Under the pieces are notes generated by a model. That model was not told the DNA's origin. It did no database searches and was given only the letters and a program-made list of their open reading frames with translations. The position numbers and the translations under genes were made by a program. Positions 1 through 5,187 of a DNA stretch of 5,342 nt are shown here, in pieces. Numbering within the stretch: position 1 is the first letter of the stretch; every line of letters starts with the position of its first letter. The stretch comes from Planctomycetota bacterium (GTDB taxonomy: Bacteria > Planctomycetota > Planctomycetia > Pirellulales > Pirellulaceae). The stretch is taken from positions 1 to 5,342 of the forward strand of contig JAEZGD010000125.1 in NCBI GenBank assembly GCA_023417165.1, given 5' to 3'.

Positions 1-819
1 GAACTGCACATCGTCGGCGGCTTGCATCATCAGAAGAAGTACGATTGGTACGTCCACCTGGTGCGCATCCTGCACGAAGCGTATCCCGACTTGCACCTCA
101 AGGCGTGGACCGGCGTTGAAATCAACTGGTTTGAGTTCCTTACTAAGAAGTCGGTGCGCGAGATCCTGCTTGACTTGATCGATGCTGGCCTCGGCAGCAT
201 GCCGGGCGGTGGTGCGGAGATCTTTCATCCCGAAGTGCGCGGGCAAATTTGCGAGCACAAGTCGGACGCTTACAAGTGGCTCGACATCCATCGCACCGCG
301 CATCAACTGGGGCTCAAGACCAACTGCACGATGCTCTATGGTCACATCGAAAAGGACTATCACCGCATCGATCACCTCGTCCGCTTGCGCGAGTTGCAAG
401 ACGAGACCGGCGGCTTCCAGACCTTCATTCCGCTGGCGTTCCATCCCGACAACACCGGCTTGTCGCACATCAAGAAGCCGTCGGCGATCATGGACTTGCG
501 TACCATGGCGATCAGCCGCTTGATGCTCGATAACATCCCGCACATCAAAGCGTATTGGATCATGCTCGGCATCGGCACCGCGCAGACGGCACTCAGCTAT
601 GGAGCCGATGACATCGACGGCACCGTGCGCCACGAACTGATCTATCACGATGCCGGCGCGACCACGCCCGAACTGCTGACGGTTGAACAGATTCGCAACC
701 TGATCAGTGAAGCCGGACGCGAACCGATCGAACGCGACACGCTCTATCGCCGCATCGAGCGCGATCCCGCCAACCTCGCCGCCTGGCGAGTAGGCGATCA
801 GATCGCTGTCGGTGCGTAA
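1..819 (+). CDS. mqnE: Aminofutalosine synthase MqnE, 3' part (5' end outside window)
   Basis: Radical-SAM enzyme of the futalosine route to menaquinone. It joins the adenosyl radical of SAM to the chorismate-derived enolpyruvyl-benzoate, giving aminofutalosine in the cytoplasm. The frame is open from base 1 (ELHIVGGLHH) to TAA at 817-819, giving 272 visible residues. Family signatures in order, counted from the first visible codon: HIVGG at about 3-7, LKAWTGVEI about 33-41, GLGSMPGGGAEIF about 63-75, NCTMLYGHIE about 108-117, LRELQDETGGF about 129-139, HIKAYWIMLG about 181-190, and YGADDIDGTV about 200-209. The PGGGAEIF and DDIDGT blocks separate MqnE from MqnC only by my recall of the families; MqnC is the main alternative. 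The CxxxCxxC cluster motif must lie upstream, since roughly 100-130 residues of the usual length are missing. A TTG at 22 could be mistaken for a start, but homology continues upstream of it. The next gene starts 53 bases downstream on the same strand, so co-transcription is possible. Confidence 0.92.
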   Translation, partial: ELHIVGGLHHQKKYDWYVHLVRILHEAYPDLHLKAWTGVEINWFEFLTKKSVREILLDLIDAGLGSMPGGGAEIFHPEVRGQICEHKSDAYKWLDIHRTAHQLGLKTNCTMLYGHIEKDYHRIDHLVRLRELQDETGGFQTFIPLAFHPDNTGLSHIKKPSAIMDLRTMAISRLMLDNIPHIKAYWIMLGIGTAQTALSYGADDIDGTVRHELIYHDAGATTPELLTVEQIRNLISEAGREPIERDTLYRRIERDPANLAAWRVGDQIAVGA

Positions 820-872
820 CTGCTTTTCTCTCGCCTTCGCCATCCCACCAGTACCTTGTGTTTCCGGTTCGT

Positions 873-1688
873 ATGACTCTTACTCCCGCCGCTGATCCAG
901 AAGTTCAAGCTCGCCTCCAACTCGCTGTCGCTGCCGCCAAGCAAGCCGGCGCAATCACGCTGCAGTGGTTTCGCAAGTCGCTGGCGGTCGAGCGCAAAGG
1001 CGACGACTCGCCGGTGACGGCCGCCGATCGCGCGTCCGAGATGTTGCTTCGCGAGCAGATCGCCGCGGCGTTTCCGGACGATGCGATCCTGGGCGAAGAG
1101 TATGGCGAAAAGCCCGGCACGTCCGCGTATCGCTGGGTGCTCGATCCGATCGATGGCACCAAGAGCTTCATCGCAGGCATGCCGCTCTACACCACGTTGG
1201 TCGCGGTAATGAAGGACGACCAACCGGTGCTCGGCGTGATCTATGCGCCGGCGACGACCGAGATCGTGTACGCAGCGACGGGAGGGCCGACCTGGTTCGC
1301 CGTGGGCGACGAAGAGCCGGTCCGCGCGAGCGTCTCGTCAACCACGAAGCTCTCCGAAGCGACCTTTGTTGTCACCGAAGTCAAGAAGTTCGACCGCGTT
1401 GGTCCGCAAGGAGCGCGCAGCGCCTATCATCACCTCGAAAAGTCGTGCCGACTGACGCGCACGTGGGGCGATGCGTATGGCTTTATGCTGATCGCCACGG
1501 GACGCGCCGACGTAATGGTCGACCTGTTCCTGCAAGTGTGGGACGCCGCGGCGGTGCAGCCGGTCATCGAAGGCGCAGGCGGGCGTTTCACGGATTGGAA
1601 AGGTGTTTCCACCGTGTACTCCGGCAACGCGGTCGCCACCAATGGGCATCTGGCTGAAGAGGTGCTCGCCGTCACGCGTCCTTGGTAG
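873..1688 (+). CDS. hisN: HisN-type histidinol-phosphatase / inositol monophosphatase family
   Basis: Mg2+-dependent phosphomonoesterase of the IMPase superfamily. The HisN branch removes phosphate from histidinol phosphate, the penultimate step of histidine synthesis. Counted from ATG 873 (271 aa), the metal-site motifs are intact: SPVTAAD about 46-52, GEE 74-76, DPIDGT 91-96 (the two Asp ligands) and VWDAAAVQP 222-230 (third Asp), followed by EGAGGRFTDW. The DPIDGTKSF form and the RTWGDAYG segment (about 196-203) are what I associate with HisN rather than with inositol- or 3'-phosphoadenosine-specific members; substrate assignment is therefore family inference. An in-frame GTG at 858 would add five residues (MFPVR). 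I prefer ATG 873 because the extra residues are not family-like, but neither start has a clear Shine-Dalgarno site. It follows mqnE by 53 bases and converges with the HTH gene 20 bases downstream. No other his gene is in view. Confidence 0.85.
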   Translation: MTLTPAADPEVQARLQLAVAAAKQAGAITLQWFRKSLAVERKGDDSPVTAADRASEMLLREQIAAAFPDDAILGEEYGEKPGTSAYRWVLDPIDGTKSFIAGMPLYTTLVAVMKDDQPVLGVIYAPATTEIVYAATGGPTWFAVGDEEPVRASVSSTTKLSEATFVVTEVKKFDRVGPQGARSAYHHLEKSCRLTRTWGDAYGFMLIATGRADVMVDLFLQVWDAAAVQPVIEGAGGRFTDWKGVSTVYSGNAVATNGHLAEEVLAVTRPW

Positions 1689-1703
1689 AACGCTGCGGAC
1701 GCG
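1675..1703. terminator. Possible hairpin between convergent genes
   Basis: A perfect 7-base inverted repeat (CGCGTCC at 1675-1681, GGACGCG at 1697-1703) with a 15-base loop spans the stop codon of the hisN-like gene and lies in the short gap before the convergent HTH gene. GGACGCG recurs at 1722-1728. There is no T-run on either side, so if it ends transcription it is not a canonical intrinsic terminator. A chance stem in GC-rich DNA is equally possible. Confidence 0.2.
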
Positions 1704-1708
1704 CCTGT

Positions 1709-2395
1709 CTAACGCGGTTTCGGACGCGACTGTGCAGGGGTAATTTCAGGCTCCTGCGCGCGTTTGCGACGCTTCATCGCGACCAGGATCTGATCGCAAG
1801 TGGCGTCGTCGTCGACCGTTAGCGTTTCCGTTACTTGGTCGCTTTCAACAGAAGCAGGCTGCACGTCGCTCGGCGCTGTGCAGCCTCCTGCGGGGGGCGA
1901 GGTGGTTGCTTCCACCGTGGTTGGCGGCGCGGATTCTTCGGCTGCTTCCTCGTCTTCTTCGTAGACAACTTCTAACGGTTCGCTACTGCGCTCGACAAAG
2001 CCTTCTTCCAAGAGCGTGCGATGTGTCTTGCCAAGTCGTCCGGCAATTTTGGTTTGTTCGATGGTCAAGCGAGCCGCCGCCAGAATGAACCGCACGCACG
2101 CGGCTGGACCGGAGGCTTCTTCGGCCGCCTGAGAGCGCAACATCAGCTTGTGATACAGATAGCCGAGCCGCTGATGGCAGAGGTTCAAAGCACCGACTTC
2201 CATCAGCTCAGGTGGCATTTCTAGCAGGAGTTCGTCGCCGTGATGCAGCACAAAGGCCTGCACCTGCGCGACGATTTGCTGCACGCGCGTCGGGCTGATG
2301 CCAAACCTGGCCGCGGCATTGCGGCGCGACATCCGATCGGCATGCATCGCGTTATAGATTTCGAAGTTGCGTTCGCTGGGGATCATCAATCGCAT
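1709..2395 (-). CDS. Unrecognised helix-turn-helix protein with acidic/proline-rich tail
   Basis: I do not recognise a named family. The 228-residue product begins with a probable helix-turn-helix at about residues 11-47, where RRNAAARFGISPTRVQQI has the spacing of sigma-region-4/Trp-repressor-like HTHs. A helical middle follows (about 65-135: GALNLCHQRLGYLYHKLML, then VRFILAAARLTIEQTKIAGRLG). The tail is low in complexity: acidic at about 141-154 (EEDEEAAEE), Pro/Thr/Ser-rich at 155-190, then a basic KRRKR near 208-212 and a Pro/Lys/Arg end. The tail is probably disordered. The start at 2393-2395 is supported by GGAG seven bases upstream in the mRNA; a second ATG at 2384-2386 is less well placed. 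It stands alone, convergent with hisN and divergent from larB. HTH plus helical middle also resembles phage terminase small subunits, so a DNA-binding or packaging-derived role is possible but unproven. Confidence 0.7.
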   Translation of the reverse strand: MRLMIPSERNFEIYNAMHADRMSRRNAAARFGISPTRVQQIVAQVQAFVLHHGDELLLEMPPELMEVGALNLCHQRLGYLYHKLMLRSQAAEEASGPAACVRFILAAARLTIEQTKIAGRLGKTHRTLLEEGFVERSSEPLEVVYEEDEEAAEESAPPTTVEATTSPPAGGCTAPSDVQPASVESDQVTETLTVDDDATCDQILVAMKRRKRAQEPEITPAQSRPKPR

Positions 2396-2496
2396 GGCGC
2401 AGCTCCAAGCAAGGTCGAAGAGAGAATGGTTCGTACCTAACTAAAGACGCGCCGCATGTGACACCTTTGGTCATGGGTGCGAAGAAAGGTAGGAGT

Positions 2497-2525
2497 TATT
2501 TGTGAAAAAAGAAGGTGTGATGCAA
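2497..2525 (-). promoter_or_regulatory. Possible promoter toward the HTH gene
   Basis: On the minus strand TTGCAT (2525 to 2520) is followed after 17 bases by CAAATA (2502 to 2497), or after 18 bases by AAATAA, within the only AT-rich patch of the intergenic region. It points to the HTH gene about 100 bases away. It shares its bases with the opposite-strand candidate, so the two could compete. Both hexamers are imperfect and base composition alone could produce them. Confidence 0.25.
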
Positions 2526-2528
2526 TAA
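2500..2528 (+). promoter_or_regulatory. Possible promoter toward larB
   Basis: TTGTGA (2500-2505) and CAATAA (2523-2528) are separated by 17 bases, the preferred sigma-70 spacing. A start near 2535 would give larB a leader of roughly 175 bases that includes the stem-rich segment. The hexamers match consensus only partly. Confidence 0.28.
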
Positions 2529-2595
2529 ACGGCAGTGCTCGCAAACGAATGGTGTCGGCCTCTGCCTTCACGCTTCTGCTTTTCGCAGCGGTCGC

Positions 2596-2695
2596 TTCCG
2601 CGAGCGCATCGCTTTCTGCGCTGGAATGAACGCTTCGGAACCGGTGCCCCCCCCGGCTTAGAAATGAGAAGGAACTTGGCCTGGAGGCACTCGGT
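2596..2695 (+). other. Stem-rich leader segment upstream of larB
   Basis: Several inverted repeats stack in the 100 bases before larB. AGCGCA (2603-2608) pairs with TGCGCT (2617-2622) across an 8-base loop. This is enclosed by TTCCG (2596-2600) with CGGAA (2636-2640). ACCGGTGCC (2640-2648) pairs with GGCACTCGGT (2686-2695) as nine pairs with one bulged T. The last stem ends 15 bases before the larB ATG and contains GGAGG (2683-2687) at its edge. This would suit a cis-acting RNA, but chance pairing in GC-rich DNA is common and I recognise no riboswitch class. Confidence 0.25.
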
Positions 2696-2710
2696 AACTA
2701 CGATGGCAGT

Positions 2711-3487
2711 ATGCACGCAGACGAGATACATCAACTGGCCGCCCGGCTAGTGCAGGGGCAGCTTTCGACCGACGACTTTCTCAAGGCGATTGAGCCGGCG
2801 CGCGACACCGCCTGGACGGGGGTGACGCTCGACCTCGATCGGCAGCGGCGCTGCGGCTATCCCGAAGTGATCTTCGGCGAAGGCAAGCCGGCGCCGGTGC
2901 TGGTACAGATCGTGCGCAGGCTGTTGCGCGAGCGGCTGCCGGTGCTGGCGACACGCGTCGCGCCCGAGAAAGCCGAAGTGCTGCTCGAAGAGTTCACCCA
3001 AGGGCGCTACAACGAACTAGCGCGCACGTTTCACATTCCCATGCCGTTTAGTGATGGCCAGGATCCACTTGCTCATCGCGGCCATGTGGCGGTGGTGACG
3101 GCGGGAACCAGTGATTTGCCGGTCGCGGAAGAAGCGCGCGAAACGCTCGATTGGATGGGCGTTAGCGTGTCGATGATTCACGATGTAGGCGTCGCCGGAC
3201 CGCATCGCTTGCCAAAGCATCTGGAAACTTTGCACGACGCCGATGCGATCATTGTCGTCGCCGGTTTGGAAGGCGCGCTGCCGAGCGTGGTGGGCGGCTA
3301 TGTCGATTGCCCGGTCATCGCGGTGCCGACCAGCGTGGGCTATGGCGCGAGCTTCGGCGGCGTGGCGGCGCTGTTGGGCATGCTCAATAGCTGCGCGTCG
3401 AATGTGACCGTGGTGAACATCGACGCGGGATTCAAAGCCGGCTACGTCGCAGGCATCTTTGCTCAGCGCGTCTGGCGCGGGCGCTAG
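2711..3487 (+). CDS. larB: Nickel-pincer cofactor biosynthesis protein LarB
   Basis: LarB carboxylates nicotinic acid adenine dinucleotide at C5 of the pyridine ring and releases AMP, giving pyridinium-3,5-biscarboxylic acid mononucleotide. LarE and LarC then add sulfur and nickel to make the cofactor of lactate racemase and relatives. The 258-residue length is normal. Visible blocks: GYPEVIFGEGK 49-59, the PurE-like domain starting at VAVVTAGTSDLPVAEEA about 126-142, DVGVAGPHRL 158-167, VVAGLEGALPSVVGG 182-196, PTSVGYG 206-212, and LNSCASNVTVVNIDAG 225-240. C228 sits where the family's pyridine-attacking cysteine is expected. ATG 2711 is the first in-frame start; the nearest purine-rich site, GGAGG at 2683-2687, is 23 bases away, too far for normal spacing. 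No larC or larE is in the window. The stop codon abuts the stop of the convergent propeller gene. Confidence 0.93.
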   Translation: MHADEIHQLAARLVQGQLSTDDFLKAIEPARDTAWTGVTLDLDRQRRCGYPEVIFGEGKPAPVLVQIVRRLLRERLPVLATRVAPEKAEVLLEEFTQGRYNELARTFHIPMPFSDGQDPLAHRGHVAVVTAGTSDLPVAEEARETLDWMGVSVSMIHDVGVAGPHRLPKHLETLHDADAIIVVAGLEGALPSVVGGYVDCPVIAVPTSVGYGASFGGVAALLGMLNSCASNVTVVNIDAGFKAGYVAGIFAQRVWRGR

Positions 3488-3495
3488 TTACTTTT
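3465..3495 (+). terminator. Weak terminator-like stem at the end of larB
   Basis: AGCGC (3465-3469) can pair with GCGCT (3481-3485) across an 11-base loop, followed after six bases by TTTT (3492-3495). The stem lies in the last larB codons and the T-run lies inside the end of the opposite gene. The stem is short and the T-run modest, so this is only a candidate. Confidence 0.2.
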
Positions 3496-4726
3496 CCAAG
3501 CGATAGACGGCCGCGCGCGTGCGAACGATGAGCGACTTGCCAGCGATGGCAGGCGAGGCCATAAAGCCATCGTCAAACTTGCCACGCGAGATCTCTTCGT
3601 ACTCGCGTCCTGGTTTGATCACCACCGACTCGCCTTCCATATTCAAGAAGTAGAGCTTGCCGTCAGCATAGACCGGCGAAGCCGAGAATTCGCCGCCCAG
3701 GCGTTTCGTCCAGACATTCTTGCCGGTCTTGGCTTCCAGCGCCGTCGCGATGCCGTCGTCAGTGACCATATAGAGCAGGTCGTCTACCAGGATGGGCGAC
3801 GACCGTTTGACCACGCCTTTGTGGCCGGTCCAGACGATATTTTGCGTGATATCGCCGCTGCCTTCTGGCGGCACTGCGATAATGCGGCCCATGCCATTGG
3901 TGATGAACAGCAGCCCTTCGCCATACAGCGGGCGAGCGGCCACATTCATGCCTTCGTGGCGCACGGTCCACAGCAGTTCGCCCGTTTTGGCATCGAAGGT
4001 TTCGGTGGCCACAGCGGCAGGACACACTGCCAGGTCGCGCCCGCCGATGCGAAAGACCGCGGGCGTGCCATAGCCCTTTTTGGCGTCGCCGTTATTGGTT
4101 TTATAGTCGAAGGCGCGATCCTGCTTCCACACGGTCTCGCCGGTGTGCTTGTCGAGCGCAACGACATATTGCACGTCGAAACCATCGAACTGCAGCAGCA
4201 GCAGGTCGCCATGCAGGATCGGCGACGACGCCGGGCCACGATGGTGATCGCATTTCAGGTCTTGCCGCTTCCACAGCATCTCGCCGCTGCGGGTATCCAG
4301 ACAGGCAGTGCCCGCCGAACCAAACGAAACATAGATCCGCCCGGCTTCGATCGCAGGCGTGGGCGAGCCATAGCTGTTGTAGTCATAGCAGAACATCGGC
4401 TCGGCGATGTCGAAGACGCGCACGTTGTGGACGATTGCGCCGGTCTTGAAATCGAGACAGACCGCATCGAGCTGCTTGCCGTCTTTGCTGGCGTTGCTGA
4501 CCCAGACTTGATCGCCCCAGACGACGGGACTCGACCAGGCTTTGCCGGTCAGCGGCGTCTTCCAACGCACGTGCTCGTTCTCGCCGATCTTGTCAGGCAA
4601 GCCGGTCGCGCTGGAATGACCCGAACCATCTGTCCCGCGGAATTGGCTCCACTGTGGCTCAGCGCTACCAACGGCGCACGGCAGCAACGTCAGCACACCG
4701 ATCACAAGCCGGCAAAACAAGCGCAT
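3488..4726 (-). CDS. Secreted PQQ-like beta-propeller repeat protein
   Basis: Predicted exported propeller of 412 residues, related in fold to PQQ-dependent dehydrogenases and BamB. Residues 1-22 form a signal peptide: Arg at 2 and 6, hydrophobic LVIGVLTLLPCAVG, likely cut near GSA-EP. LLPC is a poor lipobox. WSQFRGTDGSGH (26-37) is the opening motif seen in many planctomycete propellers. At least five blade-type repeats carry the D-x-x-T/S-G-x-x-x-W pattern or variants: LDFKTG 91-96, LDTRSGEMLW 143-152, LDKHTGETVW 191-200, FDAKTGELLW 244-253 and LEAKTGKNVW 330-339. I see no dehydrogenase catalytic set and no haem CxxCH, so enzyme activity is not supported; a scaffold, sensor or binding role is as likely. 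The start is fixed by AAGGA about eight bases upstream of ATG. The stop directly abuts the larB stop with no gap. Confidence 0.88.
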   Translation of the reverse strand: MRLFCRLVIGVLTLLPCAVGSAEPQWSQFRGTDGSGHSSATGLPDKIGENEHVRWKTPLTGKAWSSPVVWGDQVWVSNASKDGKQLDAVCLDFKTGAIVHNVRVFDIAEPMFCYDYNSYGSPTPAIEAGRIYVSFGSAGTACLDTRSGEMLWKRQDLKCDHHRGPASSPILHGDLLLLQFDGFDVQYVVALDKHTGETVWKQDRAFDYKTNNGDAKKGYGTPAVFRIGGRDLAVCPAAVATETFDAKTGELLWTVRHEGMNVAARPLYGEGLLFITNGMGRIIAVPPEGSGDITQNIVWTGHKGVVKRSSPILVDDLLYMVTDDGIATALEAKTGKNVWTKRLGGEFSASPVYADGKLYFLNMEGESVVIKPGREYEEISRGKFDDGFMASPAIAGKSLIVRTRAAVYRLEK

Positions 4727-4812
4727 CGAGGACTTCCTTCGCGGGGACCACAGGGGGGAATCACGTCTGGCGAGACTGGTGGGCCGCAGTGCGACCTCCA
4801 GCGGAGAGTTTC

Positions 4813-4841
4813 AGCGTAACGAGGAACGCCCATGGTGTCAA
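4813..4841 (-). promoter_or_regulatory. Possible sigma-70 promoter of the propeller gene
   Basis: On the minus strand a perfect TTGACA (4841 to 4836) is followed after exactly 17 bases by TACGCT (4818 to 4813), which keeps T1, A2 and the final T of the -10 consensus. Transcription would start near 4806, leaving a leader of about 80 bases before the ATG at 4726. The -35 hexamer overlaps the T-run of the preceding terminator-like element. Confidence 0.4.
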
Positions 4842-4897
4842 AAATCGTAGCCGCCTGGTAGTGCGCTCATTTCAGTGACACGTTAGGTCACAGGCGG
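4840..4897 (-). terminator. Terminator-like stem-loop after the EF-Tu-domain gene
   Basis: Read on the minus strand, CCGCCTG (4897 to 4891) pairs perfectly with CAGGCGG (4857 to 4851). After six bases comes TTTTT (4844 to 4840). An inner 5-base stem (4887-4891 with 4875-4879) can form as an alternative or extension. The left arm lies in the last codons of the EF-Tu-domain gene, and its stop codon (4888-4890) lies just inside the loop. The long loop (33 bases) and the gap between stem and T-run are atypical. Confidence 0.38.
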
Positions 4898-5187
4898 TAT
4901 ATCTTCATTCCGACCGATACACCCGGAACTAGTTCGCGGAGTACATCGCCAATTAGAAGCATTCCAACAGTTTCACCCCGTTCGCCACACTGATTCGTCT
5001 TCCTGAAGGCTTCCACGCCGCCCACAGTTAGCTCCTTTGTGAAGCCGATACCGTCAACCATAACCTTGTCTTTGTAGGCAATCCGGTCACACACGACAGT
5101 TCCTATCACGCATGTCCCCACGCCGCGAATGTGATGGACCTCAGCAATTTCCATCACCAGAGATCGGTTGTCTTGGTTCTCAGCCAT
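4888..5187 (-). CDS. Stand-alone EF-Tu domain 2-like small protein
   Basis: A 99-residue protein that matches the second (beta-barrel) domain of translational GTPases almost end to end. From ATG 5187: MEIAEVHHIRGVGTCVIGTV (12-31) corresponds to the domain's opening, where EF-Tu has an ITGRGTVVTGRV-type strand. KELTVGGVEAFRK (51-63) corresponds to its TGVEMFRK. GERGETVGMLLIGDVLRE (68-85) corresponds to its AGDNVGLLLRG. There is no G domain (no GxxxxGK[ST], DxxG or NKxD) and no domain 3, so it cannot be a GTPase by itself. Other ATGs exist at 5217 and 5154. I chose 5187 because it forms an ATGGCTGA overlap with the upstream frame, suggesting translational coupling; no good Shine-Dalgarno site is seen for any of them. 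The region looks lower in GC than its neighbours, hinting at transfer. Its function is unknown; a ribosome- or tRNA-related binding role is speculation. Confidence 0.75.
   Translation of the reverse strand: MAENQDNRSLVMEIAEVHHIRGVGTCVIGTVVCDRIAYKDKVMVDGIGFTKELTVGGVEAFRKTNQCGERGETVGMLLIGDVLRELVPGVSVGMKIYRL

Larger units (their letters stand above)
2396..2710. other. Divergent intergenic region between HTH gene and larB
   Basis: This 315-base stretch separates the two gene starts. I see no credible gene in it: the open frames on both strands have no family resemblance and no good ribosome binding site. It contains an AT-rich patch at about 2485-2530 that stands out from its surroundings and holds promoter-like hexamers on both strands. 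It also has a 7-base inverted repeat (ACACCTT at 2461-2467, AAGGTGT at 2512-2518) flanking that patch, a cluster of potential stems at 2596-2695, and a run of eight C at 2647-2654. No tRNA or known riboswitch consensus was recognised. Confidence 0.6.

Noticed and set aside
858..872. GTG start for the hisN-like gene
   Set aside because: It would add only MFPVR, with no Shine-Dalgarno support; ATG 873 is the simpler choice, though not proven.
798..1223. A 141-codon minus-strand open frame over the mqnE/hisN junction
   Set aside because: Shadow of hisN on the other strand, with no recognisable motif or ribosome binding site.
965..1657. A 230-codon plus-strand open frame within hisN
   Set aside because: The product is arginine-rich and shows no motif, while the overlapping frame has all IMPase metal-site motifs.
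2396..2710. A tRNA, small rRNA or known riboswitch in the divergent region
   Set aside because: No cloverleaf, no T-loop consensus and no recognised aptamer core were found by reading; only generic stems are visible.
2471..2734. An 87-codon minus-strand frame and a 71-codon plus-strand frame (2535-2750) in the intergenic region
   Set aside because: Low-complexity basic translations, no family resemblance, overlap with each other and with the larB start, and no convincing ribosome binding site.
3488..4726. Assignment of the propeller as a PQQ-dependent alcohol or glucose dehydrogenase
   Set aside because: It is shorter than those enzymes, and I see neither their catalytic residues nor the vicinal cysteine pair or haem motif.
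3821..4819. A 332-codon open frame on the plus strand opposite the propeller gene
   Set aside because: It mirrors the propeller coding frame in GC-rich DNA, its translation is rich in Arg, Ala and His without any family motif, and the opposite strand encodes a convincing protein with signal peptide and repeats.
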